The notes below the pieces were generated by a model. The model saw only the letters and a program-made list of their open reading frames with translations, was not told the DNA's origin and made no database searches. Below are positions 26,502-35,082 of a stretch of 64,000 nt of DNA, piece after piece. Position numbers and translations under genes: made by a program. Positions within the stretch are counted from its first letter, which is position 1. The number at the start of each line of letters is the position of its first letter. The DNA is taken from contig NZ_FNBO01000004.1 in NCBI RefSeq assembly GCF_900102375.1, forward strand, positions 1 to 64,000, read 5' to 3'. The DNA is from Halorubrum xinjiangense (lineage in GTDB: Archaea > Halobacteriota > Halobacteria > Halobacteriales > Haloferacaceae).

Positions 26502-26801
26502 TCAGTCGTCGGAGGGCTCGACCTCCGGCAGCGGGAGGTCGTCGACGTGGCGCGCGGCCTCCTCGAAGTTCGGGCCGGGCTCGATGGTCCCGGCCTCGCG
26601 GTCCCACTCGATATAGCCGGCCTCCTCCAAGGCGGGGAGGTGCGTCTCGCGGAGCTCGGCCGCGATCTCGTCGGCCCGCCCGCGAACGCGCAGGTCCGCG
26701 ACGGTCTCGACGACGCCGTCGGCGAGGCCGGCGACCACGCGCTTGCGCTCCGACGCCGCGACGGCGGCCGCCGGATCGGATGTGGGAATGTCCGGTGTCA
26801 T
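26502..26801 (-). CDS. Small winged-helix protein (DUF7344-like)
   Basis: 99 aa from the ATG at 26801. The helices RKRVVAGLADGVVETVADL and RADEIAAELRETHLPALEEAGYIEWDRE form the pattern of the small haloarchaeal winged-helix regulators annotated as DUF7344 or ArsR-like. The acidic C-terminal tail EVEPSDD is typical of halophiles. It may control neighbouring genes, including the methylase 57 bases downstream. Confidence 0.65.
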   Translation of the reverse strand: MTPDIPTSDPAAAVAASERKRVVAGLADGVVETVADLRVRGRADEIAAELRETHLPALEEAGYIEWDREAGTIEPGPNFEEAARHVDDLPLPEVEPSDD

Positions 26802-27138
26802 CGTGTGTCTATCCGTATCTACGAAAGTCGTTGGATCGGAATAAAAGCACCGCCGAGCGCGACGCGGCTCGCTCCCCGAGAACGCCGACGAGTGCGATTC
26901 GCGCCCGGGACCGCGACCTGTCCGCGTCCGTCGAACGCCGCCCGGACCGAGTGCGACGAGCACCGTATGACGCGACACCTCACAGAAATATGAGAAGTAT
27001 ACCAACGCGTACCATGCTACTACTTACACCCCATGAACAACCGTTTCAGATGTTTTGCGTGCGTGTTCCGTGGTATCGTTTCTCAAAACCTATTTGAGAA
27101 GTGAAAGGTTTTAGTCGGCCGAGAACGTACGGTGAGAT
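26802..27138. other. Intergenic region
   Basis: 337 bases, AT-rich from about 26990. No gene was found. The AT-rich part probably holds promoters for the flanking divergent genes. Confidence 0.5.
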
Positions 27139-27426
27139 ATGTACCAAGGCTCTATCACCTCGGCGGAGGCGCACCGCTCGATCGGCTCCGAGTCGCCGCC
27201 CGCCGGTCGCTCACCGCTGGGGACGCTCGTGTACCTGGCGCTCGTCGTCGTTCCATTCGTCGCGTTCGCGTACCCCGTCGCGACCGTCGCGTTCCTGACC
27301 GGGACCGTCGCGCTCGCCGTCCTCTCGCGGTCCGTTCTGCGGACCCTCCGACGGCGTAGCGGTCGGGTCCAGACGCTCACGCTCCCCGGACTGGGCACCG
27401 TTGAGTACCGCATCACGACGAACTAA
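27139..27426 (+). CDS. Small two-helix membrane protein, unknown function
   Basis: 95 aa with two adjacent membrane helices (LVYLALVVVPFVAFAYPVA and VAFLTGTVALAVLSRSVL) followed by an RRRSGR basic patch and a short C-terminal strand region. The positive patch places the C-terminus inside the cell. No family is recognised, although the compact form is common in haloarchaea. Confidence 0.55.
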   Translation: MYQGSITSAEAHRSIGSESPPAGRSPLGTLVYLALVVVPFVAFAYPVATVAFLTGTVALAVLSRSVLRTLRRRSGRVQTLTLPGLGTVEYRITTN

Positions 27427-27526
27427 GCGCTCCGACCGCGGTTCGGACCGCTCTCGCATCGCTACTTCGGAAAAGTCGTTTCCTGGGCAGCGACGGCGCT
27501 GTCGATCGCACCGCCGTCCCTGGTTT

Positions 27527-28579
27527 TTAGATCCCGTACGCGACGCGCTCGCCGACGTCGAGCCCGTTCGCGATCGCGGCGTGGAGCCGTCCCTCGCCCG
27601 CGACCCAGTCGCCGAGGAGGTACAGCCCCGCGTCGCGCGCCGAGTCGACCGGCCCGCGGTCGACGCCGCCCTCGGGGAGCGCGTAGCGCCACCCCTGGTG
27701 GTCGGTCCACGCGGGGTCGGCCAAGCGCTCGTCGCCGACGATTTCGGCGGCGTGACCGGCGAGCGACGCGACGTTCTCGACCGGGTCGTCGTCGTAGTGC
27801 GCGTCGGACCACGCGTCGTTGGCCTGAACGACGAGCAGCGTCTCGCCGTCCGGGACGTGGCCGGCCTTACACTCCTCGCGGGAGATCCAGCCGACCGCGT
27901 GCTCCTTGTCGGTGTTGACGAGCGCGTAGTAGGGGACGTCGAGCGCGAACGGGTAGCGGAGGACCGCGGTCCAGACGCTACGGTACTCGACCGCGCCGAC
28001 CGCCTCGGCGAGCGTCTCGCGGAGCGGGTCGTCCCACTCGGCGGTCCGGAGCAGCTCGGCCGTCTGCGGCGCCGGCGGGTTCATGAGGAGCACGTCGAAC
28101 GGGCCGTGGGTCTCGCCGTCGGCGTCATCGAGTTCCCATCGGCCGTCGCCGTCCGCGCCGTCGACCCGCCGAACCGCCTCGACCCGAGTCCGTCGGTGGA
28201 CGGTCGCATCGGTGCGGCCGAAGAGGCGCTTCGCGATCTGGGTGAGCCCCTGCCGGTAGCTCCACTTGTGCCCGTCCGCGTCGCGCCCGGGCGACACCGC
28301 GCCGTCGGCCTCGAACGTGTACACCGGCTCCGTCACGTCGACGAGCCCCTCGTCGTCGAGCGTCTCGGTGATCAGTTCGACGACGCGGTCGTCGTCGCTC
28401 TTCAGATAGTTCGCCCCGTAGTCGTACGTGAGATCGCCGTGGCGACGGGTCGCCGCGCGCCCGCAGAGCCCGCCGGACTTCTCCAGCACGGTCACGTCCG
28501 CGTCGGGTACGGTGCCGTCGACCACGAACGCCGCCGCGGCCGCCCCCGCGCCCGCGCCGACGATGCCTACGTCAGTCAC
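27527..28579 (-). CDS. FAD-dependent oxidoreductase (renalase / amine-oxidase-like)
   Basis: 350 aa from the GTG at 28579; an ATG at 28603 would add eight residues before the Rossmann motif. The FAD-binding GxGxxG is GIVGAGAGAAAAA, followed by TVLEKSGGLCGRAATRR, the flavin-binding motif of renalase and phytoene-desaturase-like proteins. The C-terminal FAD motif is LYLLGDWVAGEGRLHAAIANG. Likely a soluble flavoenzyme oxidising a dihydropyridine or amine; substrate unknown. It follows the divergently placed small membrane gene tail-to-tail, and the UspA gene lies upstream in the same orientation. Confidence 0.82.
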   Translation of the reverse strand: MTDVGIVGAGAGAAAAAFVVDGTVPDADVTVLEKSGGLCGRAATRRHGDLTYDYGANYLKSDDDRVVELITETLDDEGLVDVTEPVYTFEADGAVSPGRDADGHKWSYRQGLTQIAKRLFGRTDATVHRRTRVEAVRRVDGADGDGRWELDDADGETHGPFDVLLMNPPAPQTAELLRTAEWDDPLRETLAEAVGAVEYRSVWTAVLRYPFALDVPYYALVNTDKEHAVGWISREECKAGHVPDGETLLVVQANDAWSDAHYDDDPVENVASLAGHAAEIVGDERLADPAWTDHQGWRYALPEGGVDRGPVDSARDAGLYLLGDWVAGEGRLHAAIANGLDVGERVAYGI

Positions 28580-28649
28580 ACCGACTGTTGGGGGCCGATC
28601 CACTTAACCGGTCCTCCCGCACCGCGGTCGGCGGCGCCGTACGACGCGG

Positions 28650-29210
28650 TCAGTCGTCGGCGCCGACGACCAGCACAGGCGCGGACGCGCGCCGCTGAAC
28701 CCGGGTGGGAACCGTCTCGGGGTGGGCGAGCCGGTCGAGGCCGGTGCGGCGCGCCGACCCGACCACGATCAGGTCCGCGTCGTGGGCGTCGGCGAAGTCG
28801 AGGACCTCCTCGTGGGGCGTGCCGTACCGGAACCGCTTCGCCACGTCGACGCCGACCGCCTCGCCGCGGGCCGCGGCGTCCTCGACGAGTTCCTCGCCGG
28901 CGCGCTCGCGGCGCTCGACGGCCACGTCCCAGTGTTCGGTCGTGTCGACGACGTACAGCGCGTCGACCGTCGCGCCGTGGGCGGCGGCGACGTCCAGTCC
29001 GGCGTCGACCGCGGCGCGGCCGGCCTCGTCGTCGCCGGTGACGACGAGCACGCGGTCGAAGACGGACCCGACGCGGTCGCCGTCTGCGGCGGCGCCCTCG
29101 GCGGGTTCGGCGGCTACAGTCGAGCCCTCGGACCCTGCGGTCGCGGTCGGATCGGCGGCGTCGGCGGCGTCGGTGGCGTCGGTGGCGTCGGTGTCGATTT
29201 CGGCGGACAT
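28650..29210 (-). CDS. Universal stress protein with an Ala/Thr/Asp-repeat N-terminus
   Basis: 186 aa from the ATG at 29210. The UspA domain spans about residues 50-186 with VLVVTGDDEAGRAAVDAGL and the ATP-binding-type GSARRTGLDRL segment. The first 45 residues are low complexity, with the triplet-like series TDATDATDAADAAD made by a short in-frame DNA repeat (GGC GTC GGT on the plus strand) at about 29157-29190, which can expand or contract. The final PVLVVGADD is normal for the family. Confidence 0.82.
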   Translation of the reverse strand: MSAEIDTDATDATDAADAADPTATAGSEGSTVAAEPAEGAAADGDRVGSVFDRVLVVTGDDEAGRAAVDAGLDVAAAHGATVDALYVVDTTEHWDVAVERRERAGEELVEDAAARGEAVGVDVAKRFRYGTPHEEVLDFADAHDADLIVVGSARRTGLDRLAHPETVPTRVQRRASAPVLVVGADD

Positions 29211-29597
29211 GTGTGGGAGGCTTGGCCCGTTTGCGGAGGGCCGTTTTGTTCGATTTACTCTTCGGGCAGGCGCCACTTAACGATTTTCGACAGTATAGAC
29301 GATTATCATTATTTATACAGTCGTACTCCCGCATATATTGTAGTATTCTATCAGAGATCCCCGATATTTCTTCATAAACGTCTATCCAGCCGAACGGCGA
29401 ATTCGAGAAACTATCGGACGCTTCGGCCCGAGACCGATCGAGGAGCGTGCGCCGCCGCGGCGGTGACTGCCGGCCGCTCGGTTCGGTTGACGGTGCCACT
29501 GGCTAACTGGGGGTCGTGCTCGGCTGGAGACGTTCGCGAGCACCTGGAGTGTGGCTTGGCGCAACAGTTCTTCACAGTGGGTGCCGATACACTAACC
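29211..29597. other. AT-rich divergent promoter region
   Basis: 387 bases with very AT-rich stretches at 29280-29390, including ATTATTTATAC at about 29308. No gene was found. It should hold the promoters of the divergent uspA and the small gene at 29598. Confidence 0.5.
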
Positions 29598-29894
29598 ATG
29601 ACCGACGAATTCGACGTCCCGACCGAGCCGCGGGCCGCGGTCGACGCGCTGGCGACTCACCTAACTGCGACCGCAGACCGCCCGGTACCGCCAGCGACGA
29701 ACCGGTGGCTCGGCGAGGCCGAAGCCGTCGCCCGCGATGCCACCAGTGACGATCTGGACACGCAAACCAGACGGAAACGGGTTCGCCAAGTTGCCACACT
29801 GCTCGAGTCGGCTGACGAAACGGACGACGCCGTCGCCGACCGCCATATCGAAGCGGCGATCGAGTGCTGTCGAGTCGTTCTCGCTACCGAGTGA
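29598..29894 (+). CDS. Small haloarchaeal helical protein, unknown function
   Basis: 98 aa. Acidic and mostly helical, with AVDALATHLTATADR at the start, a NRWLGEAEAVARD segment, a basic TRRKRVRQVATLLESAD helix and a C-terminal IEAAIECCRVVLA with adjacent cysteines. There is no signal peptide or membrane helix. I do not recognise the family with confidence; composition and length match conserved hypothetical proteins in haloarchaea. Confidence 0.55.
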   Translation: MTDEFDVPTEPRAAVDALATHLTATADRPVPPATNRWLGEAEAVARDATSDDLDTQTRRKRVRQVATLLESADETDDAVADRHIEAAIECCRVVLATE

Positions 29895-30068
29895 CGGCGT
29901 TCCCATTTATACGGAGTAGCCCCTCCCCCACATATTAAATTCTATTAACCAGAGAAACCAAATTAAACCTCGTAGAGTTATTCACTTTCGTTAAAGAAAC
30001 TTATATAGGTTACAAGCGTATGTTCTAGCGCATCACACTTATATTCGTAGTCTCTGAAGAATACTTTG

Positions 30069-31499
30069 ATGAGTTCAAAACAAGACGATCTCAAGGAGAC
30101 GAACACCGAGGCTCGCTTCGAGTTCAAGAAGGAGGAGAACTCCGCCTTCAAAAGCGAGAAAGGCCTCACCGAGGAGACGGTCCGCGTCATCTCGGAGGAC
30201 AAAGACGAGCCGGAGTGGATGCTGGAGCGCCGCCTGCGCGCGCTCAAGCAGTTCCAGGAGATGCCGATGCCGACCGACTGGCCCGGCCAGCCGGACCTGA
30301 GCGAGGTCGACGTCGACGAGATCGTTCCCTACATTCGGCCGGACGTCGACGTTCGTGCCGGCGTCGACGACTGGACGGAGCTCCCGGACGACATCAAGGA
30401 CACGTTCGACAAGCTGGGCATCCCGGAGGCCGAGAAGAACGCGCTCTCGGGCGTCGGCGCGCAGTACGAGTCGGAGGTCGTCTACCAGAACATGCAGGAG
30501 CGCTGGGAGGAGAAGGGCGTCATCTTCTGTAACATGGACGAGGCGGTCCAAGAGCACGAGGAGATCGTCCGCGAGCACTTCATGACGAAGTGCGTCCCCC
30601 CGAGCGACAACAAATTCGCCGCGCTTCACGGCGCCATCTGGTCCGGCGGCTCGTTCGTCTACGTCCCCGAAAACACCACGGTCGACATGCCGGTCCAGGC
30701 GTACTTCCGGATGAACTCCGAGGGGATGGGCCAGTTCGAGCACACGCTCATCATCGCCGAAGAGGGCTCCGAGGTCCACTACATCGAGGGCTGCTCGGCG
30801 CCGAAATACTCGAAGTTCAATCTTCACTGCGGCGGCGTGGAAGTGTTCGTCGACGAGGACGCCCACGTCCAGTACTCGACCGTCCAGAACTGGTCGAAGA
30901 ACACGTACAACCTGAACACCAAACGTGCCATCGCGGAGAAGGGCGGCCGCATGGAGTGGATCTCCGGATCGATGGGCTCGAAGGCGACGATGCTGTACCC
31001 CTCGACGATCCTGAAAGGCCGCGGCGCCTCCGACAACCACATCACTATCGCCTTCGCGGGCGAGGGCCAGGACATCGACACCGGCGCGAAGGTGTACCAC
31101 AACGCGCCCGACACCAAGTCCACGGTCGAGTCGAAATCTATCGCGAAAGACGGCGGCCGCACTAACTACCGCGGCCTCGTCCACATCGCCGACGGCGCCG
31201 AGAACTCCTCGACCGCCGTCGAGTGCGACGCGCTGATGTTCGACAACGAGTCCACCTCGGACACGATGCCGTACATGGAGATCAACGAGTCGAAAGTCGA
31301 CGTCGCCCACGAGGCGACCGTCGGCAAGATCGGCGACGAGGACATCTTCTACCTCCAGTCCCGCGGGCTGGACGACGACGACGCCAAACAGATGATCGTC
31401 TCGGGCTTCATCGAGCCCATCACCGAAGAGCTGCCCATCGAGTACGCCGTCGAGCTCAACCGGCTCGTCGAACTCGAAATGGAGGGCTCGCTGGGGTAA
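30069..31499 (+). CDS. sufB: Fe-S cluster assembly scaffold SufB
   Basis: 476 aa from the ATG at 30069; a TTG three bases earlier adds one residue. SufB forms the SufBCD scaffold on which Fe-S clusters are built. Signatures include CVPPSDNKFAALHGA, EGCSAPKYSKFNLHCGGVEV, the beta-helix core with VQNWSKNTYNLNTKRA, and the C-terminal GLDDDDAKQMIVSGFIEPI. Length is normal. Archaeal sufB usually sits between sufC and sufD, but neither is next to it here; the next gene is a 46-residue zinc ribbon four bases downstream. The AT-rich leader of about 170 bases upstream is a likely promoter and control region. Confidence 0.93.
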   Translation: MSSKQDDLKETNTEARFEFKKEENSAFKSEKGLTEETVRVISEDKDEPEWMLERRLRALKQFQEMPMPTDWPGQPDLSEVDVDEIVPYIRPDVDVRAGVDDWTELPDDIKDTFDKLGIPEAEKNALSGVGAQYESEVVYQNMQERWEEKGVIFCNMDEAVQEHEEIVREHFMTKCVPPSDNKFAALHGAIWSGGSFVYVPENTTVDMPVQAYFRMNSEGMGQFEHTLIIAEEGSEVHYIEGCSAPKYSKFNLHCGGVEVFVDEDAHVQYSTVQNWSKNTYNLNTKRAIAEKGGRMEWISGSMGSKATMLYPSTILKGRGASDNHITIAFAGEGQDIDTGAKVYHNAPDTKSTVESKSIAKDGGRTNYRGLVHIADGAENSSTAVECDALMFDNESTSDTMPYMEINESKVDVAHEATVGKIGDEDIFYLQSRGLDDDDAKQMIVSGFIEPITEELPIEYAVELNRLVELEMEGSLG

Positions 31500-31503
31500 T
31501 TCG

Positions 31504-31644
31504 ATGCCGGAGTGCGCCCACTGCGGAGCACACGTCTCACAACAGTTTGTGACCGTGTTCGGGTTAGACGGCGGTGACGTAGTTGCCTGTCCGGCGTGTT
31601 CCGGTCGGGCACACATCGCAGAGACGATCGTGGATCGGTACTAG
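31504..31644 (+). CDS. 46-residue zinc-ribbon protein (DUF7563-like)
   Basis: A very short gene beginning four bases after the sufB stop. It encodes MPECAHCGAHV, then a strand VTVFG, then ACPACSGRAHIAE, giving two CxxC pairs about 25 residues apart, a complete zinc ribbon. The pattern matches a family of tiny haloarchaeal proteins (DUF7563, from memory). The spacing suggests cotranscription with sufB. A related but truncated gene lies at 63364-63514. Confidence 0.7.
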   Translation: MPECAHCGAHVSQQFVTVFGLDGGDVVACPACSGRAHIAETIVDRY

Positions 31645-31651
31645 TCAGACC

Positions 31652-32017
31652 ATGGAACACTGCTTCGCGTGCGAAACCGATTACGGATACCTCGGAACGG
31701 CCCCGCACGACGGGTCCTGTCCAGCCTGCGGCTCGACGACTGTCACCCCAGCAGGCGAGCTCGGCGTCGTCGACACGACAACGTGGGAGAGCGCGAACGG
31801 GCTCTCGACGATCCACGTGACGGCGACCGACGACCGGTCACGTCTCTTCGAGTTTGTGATTGCGGCGCGGCGCGGACGAGGGAAACTCGTCTGTCTCGCG
31901 ATCGATGGAGTGACCGTACCCACCGAGACGGTGTGGTCGGTTCCATCCGCCGTCGCGACGAGAGTTACCGCGCACGGCGTCAGGATCAGCGACTCGATGT
32001 CGGCTCAGAGCCCGTGA
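31652..32017 (+). CDS. Zinc-ribbon protein of unknown function
   Basis: 121 aa starting seven bases after the small zinc-ribbon gene. The N-terminus has HCFACETDYGYLG and GSCPACGSTTV, two CxxC pairs that should bind one zinc. The rest is a beta-rich domain with IHVTATDDRSRLFEFVIAAR. No enzyme motif is seen. The run sufB, zinc ribbon, zinc ribbon reads as one operon of three genes. Confidence 0.6.
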   Translation: MEHCFACETDYGYLGTAPHDGSCPACGSTTVTPAGELGVVDTTTWESANGLSTIHVTATDDRSRLFEFVIAARRGRGKLVCLAIDGVTVPTETVWSVPSAVATRVTAHGVRISDSMSAQSP

Positions 32018-32529
32018 TGGAAAGATAGACGACACACAGTCGGCGGCGTCTATTCTGCCCCCGTCACGGGAGTGAATACGACGAGGTAACGGCTGAAGGC
32101 AATCAAGAGGCTGTTGCCGAAGTCACCGATGGAGACGTCAAATAAGAACTGAGTGACTTGCCCCCCGACCAACAGAGTGGTACGGGGTCTCTACCGCCCG
32201 AACCCCGGTGGATCCGTTATCACAGATAGAGGCGAAAAAACACGGTCACCGAGCGAGGTCGCTGCCGGCGAGGAGGGCAGCGAGCAGACCGGATCCTCCC
32301 CGACGGAGACGCACTGCGACGGACCCGGACGCGCTCTGCGCGTCGCCGGTTGTCAGAGGCGATTCGGTCGCGGGTCGACGAGGCAAGTACGTCCCCAACG
32401 ACGCGTTTTAATCGGTCAGTCCGAACAGTACCGGTACGCACCCGAGCGGCGCGACGGGGAAGCCCCGCGTCGCGACCGAGGCACACGAAATGACACCGAA
32501 CAGCACCACGCGGTCGACGGACGGCAACG
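32018..32529. other. Long intergenic region without a recognised gene
   Basis: 512 bases. Short open frames on either strand look like chance. GTTTTAATCG near 32404 is weakly promoter-like. I see no repeat, tRNA or protein match. Confidence 0.45.
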
Positions 32530-33867
32530 ATGGGTGAGGCGAACGACGAGGGAGGTCCCGCGGACGACGACGCCGGCGGGATCGATTACGCCGGGCGCGC
32601 GGCCGAGACGCTCGGCTTCTCGCGGTGGTGGCAGATCGCCGCCGCGGCCGGGATGATGGCCGCGGTGAGCCCGTACCAGTACGTCTGGTCGTCCATCTCG
32701 CCGGAGCTTTCCGAGGGGCTCGACATCGCGCTGCCGGCGCTGGGCGCCGTCTTCTCCTTTTACGTGGTGTTCCAGTCGCTCTCGCAGTTCCCCGCGGGCA
32801 AGTGGCGCGACAGCCGCGGGCCGGGGGCGCTCACGTTCCTCGCCGCGCTGCTTGCCGGTGGCGGGTACATCGGCCTCGCGTACGCGACGAGCCTCTGGCA
32901 GCTGTACCTGCTGTACTCGCTGGGGGCGGTCGGCGTCGGCATCGTCTACACCGTCGCGGTCAACACCGCGGTCAAGTGGTTCCCCGATCGCACCGGGCTG
33001 ACGACCGGAATCGGGACGATGGCGTTCGCCGCGGGGAGCGCCCTCGTCGTCCCGTACGTCCAGGCGAACGCGACCGTGGCGGCGTACAGCGACGTTCTCC
33101 GCAATATCGGGATCGGAATCTTAGTCGTCACGCTCGTCGGCTCGTTCCTCCTCCGGGACCCACCAAAAGACTGGCTGGATCGGCAAAGCGAAGACGACGA
33201 CGGCGACGACGGAAACGACGAGGGCCTCGCGGCGTCGATCCGCGGCCGAAACTACTCGACGCGCGAGATGCTCTCGACGTGGCAGTTCTGGCTGCTGTTC
33301 GCGATGTTCATCGCGATGGCGAGCGCCGACCTCCTCGTCATCGCGAACGTGGTCCAGTTCGCGGAGAACTTCGGTCTCGCGGAGCTGATCGCGACGCTCT
33401 CGGCGACGCTTTTACCCATCGCCGCCGGCGTCTCGCGGATGATCCTCGGCGAGGCGATAGACCGGTTCGACCGCAAGCGCGTGATGGCCGGGTCGTTCCT
33501 CCTCGCCGGGCTGTTCCGGGTCGGCCTCGTCGGCGCCGGAGAGGCCGGCAACGGGGCCGTGTTCGTCGCGTTCGTCCTCGGCGCGATGTTCTTCTCCTCG
33601 CCGCTGTACGTGTTCTTCCCGTCGCTTTTGGCCGACTACTACGGCGCGGCCAACTCCTCGGGCAACTACGCGGTGCTGTACACCGCGAAGGTCGGCGGCG
33701 GCGTGTTCTCCGGGGTCGCCGCCGGCTACCTCGTCGCGACGATGGGCTGGAACCCCACCTTCATCCTCGGCGGCGGGCTCGCGGTCGCCGCCGGGCTCGC
33801 GGTATTCGTCCTCCGCCCGCCGAGCGGGTCGGGACTGGAGTCGACGGAGCCGTCGGCCGCGGACTGA
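32530..33867 (+). CDS. MFS transporter, oxalate/formate antiporter (OFA) type
   Basis: 445 aa with twelve membrane helices. It starts with an acidic cytosolic segment, then FSRWWQIAAAAGMMAAVSPYQYVW. The first half carries FPAGKWRDSRGP in the place of the MFS loop 2-3 motif and VKWFPDRTGLTTGIGTMAFAAGSAL, the helix 5 signature of OFA proteins. A charged loop of about 40 residues (EDDDGDDGNDE) joins the halves. A second loop motif RMILGEAIDRFDRKRVM follows. Relatives exchange small monocarboxylates such as oxalate, formate, lactate or pyruvate; the substrate here is unknown. Confidence 0.85.
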   Translation: MGEANDEGGPADDDAGGIDYAGRAAETLGFSRWWQIAAAAGMMAAVSPYQYVWSSISPELSEGLDIALPALGAVFSFYVVFQSLSQFPAGKWRDSRGPGALTFLAALLAGGGYIGLAYATSLWQLYLLYSLGAVGVGIVYTVAVNTAVKWFPDRTGLTTGIGTMAFAAGSALVVPYVQANATVAAYSDVLRNIGIGILVVTLVGSFLLRDPPKDWLDRQSEDDDGDDGNDEGLAASIRGRNYSTREMLSTWQFWLLFAMFIAMASADLLVIANVVQFAENFGLAELIATLSATLLPIAAGVSRMILGEAIDRFDRKRVMAGSFLLAGLFRVGLVGAGEAGNGAVFVAFVLGAMFFSSPLYVFFPSLLADYYGAANSSGNYAVLYTAKVGGGVFSGVAAGYLVATMGWNPTFILGGGLAVAAGLAVFVLRPPSGSGLESTEPSAAD

Positions 33868-33900
33868 CCGGCCGACCTCATCTCCCTCCCGGCTGGGGGC

Positions 33901-34305
33901 CTACCGCGTCGCTCGACGGACGGCGAGCGACCAGAGGCCCACCGCGACGCCGGCGACCGTCAACACGCTGTTGACGCCGCGGGGTTCGAGCCCGAACGGG
34001 GTGAACGCGGGCGCCACCGCGGCGTGAACCAGGAATCCGGTCGCGACCGCGGCGGCGGCTCGGCGCGGGCGCCACACCCACGAGTCCGCGGCTCTCCCGA
34101 CGGGGGCGAAGAGTCGGTCCCCGGAGGCGACGAGGACGTGCCCGGCGCCGAACACGAGGCCCACGGCGACCGAGCCAGCGAGGTCGCCGGCGACGCTCGA
34201 CGCGAAGAGGCGGTACCAGAACGCGTGCGCGAACCGCGCGGCGGCGCCGAGCGCGACGACGAGCGAGAGGTCGAACAGCGCGACCGCCGCGCGGCGAGGG
34301 GTCAC
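33901..34305 (-). CDS. Small four-helix membrane protein, unknown function
   Basis: 134 aa from a GTG that overlaps the stop of the upstream methyltransferase by four bases (GTGA). Four hydrophobic helices rich in Ala and Val are separated by short loops. The family is not recognised. Overlap implies translational coupling with the methyltransferase. Confidence 0.6.
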   Translation of the reverse strand: MTPRRAAVALFDLSLVVALGAAARFAHAFWYRLFASSVAGDLAGSVAVGLVFGAGHVLVASGDRLFAPVGRAADSWVWRPRRAAAAVATGFLVHAAVAPAFTPFGLEPRGVNSVLTVAGVAVGLWSLAVRRATR

Positions 34306-34910
34306 GGGAGCGTCCCCACCACGGCGTAGAAGGGGTCCCCGTCCGGGCGCTCGGCGATGCGCTCGGCGACCTCGAATCCGCCCGCGGCGAGGTAGCGCTC
34401 GACGAGGTCGGCGCGCTCGTCCATCGAGGCGGCCCGCCACGCGCGGATCGCCTTCGTCGGGAACATCCGGTTCGAGAAGCTGACGACGACCGTGCCGCCG
34501 GGCGCGAGGACGCGCGCGAACTCCGCGAACGTCGGGCCGGGGTACTGGAGGTACTGGACCGAGAGCGCACAGCAGACCGCGTCGAACGAGTCGTCGGCGA
34601 ACGGGAGCGACTGCCCGTCGTTGAGGTCGCTGACGACGAACTCGTCGAGGCGGTCGTTTGCCGCCAGCTCGGCCTCGTTGAGCCCGTGACCGACGACGCG
34701 CTCGTACTCGGTGTCCGGCAGGTGCGACACCCAGCTGCTCATCGCGTCGAGGACGCGGTCGCCGGGCGCCGTCGCCGACGCGTACAGCGACGTCAGCCGG
34801 TCGAGGAACGCGTCGTCGGCGTGGGTGACAAACCGCGGGTCGGCGTAGAACGTCTCGTCCGGCCGGTCGTCGCGCTTGCGTCGGTCGCGGTCCGAGAGGA
34901 CGGTCGTCAC
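34302..34910 (-). CDS. Class I SAM-dependent methyltransferase
   Basis: 202 aa from the GTG at 34910. The Rossmann methyltransferase motifs are DRVLDAMSSWVSHLP (motif I with an unusual DAMSS in place of DxGxG), SDLNDGQSLPFADDSFDAVCCALSVQYL (motifs II-III) and FARVLAPGGTVVVSFSNRMFP (motif IV-V). The last part is typical of methyltransferase type 11 (UbiE-like). Substrate unknown. The altered glycine loop is a notable difference from most class I enzymes. Confidence 0.8.
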   Translation of the reverse strand: MTTVLSDRDRRKRDDRPDETFYADPRFVTHADDAFLDRLTSLYASATAPGDRVLDAMSSWVSHLPDTEYERVVGHGLNEAELAANDRLDEFVVSDLNDGQSLPFADDSFDAVCCALSVQYLQYPGPTFAEFARVLAPGGTVVVSFSNRMFPTKAIRAWRAASMDERADLVERYLAAGGFEVAERIAERPDGDPFYAVVGTLP

Positions 34911-35068
34911 GATACCGAAACGTGGGGTTCGGGGCAAAAGAGCGCGTCGCCGCCGCGGGACGCCGTCCAGCCTCGTTTGCCGTCGACGCCCTGATTCCCG
35001 CCCACGCCCCGATTCCCGCCCACCTGCCGCTCGTCGCCCCCACCGGACGGCTTTTGTCGACAGAGATT

Positions 35069-35082
35069 TTACCAGTTGGTAA
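35069..35082 (+). promoter_or_regulatory. Palindrome TTACCA-GT-TGGTAA overlapping the pirin start
   Basis: Two perfect 6-base arms separated by GT end on the first base of the ATG at 35082. A similar but weaker site (TTACCAGCCGGTAT) is at 40139-40152. A dimeric repressor bound here would block a leaderless transcript. The regulator is unknown. Confidence 0.45.
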
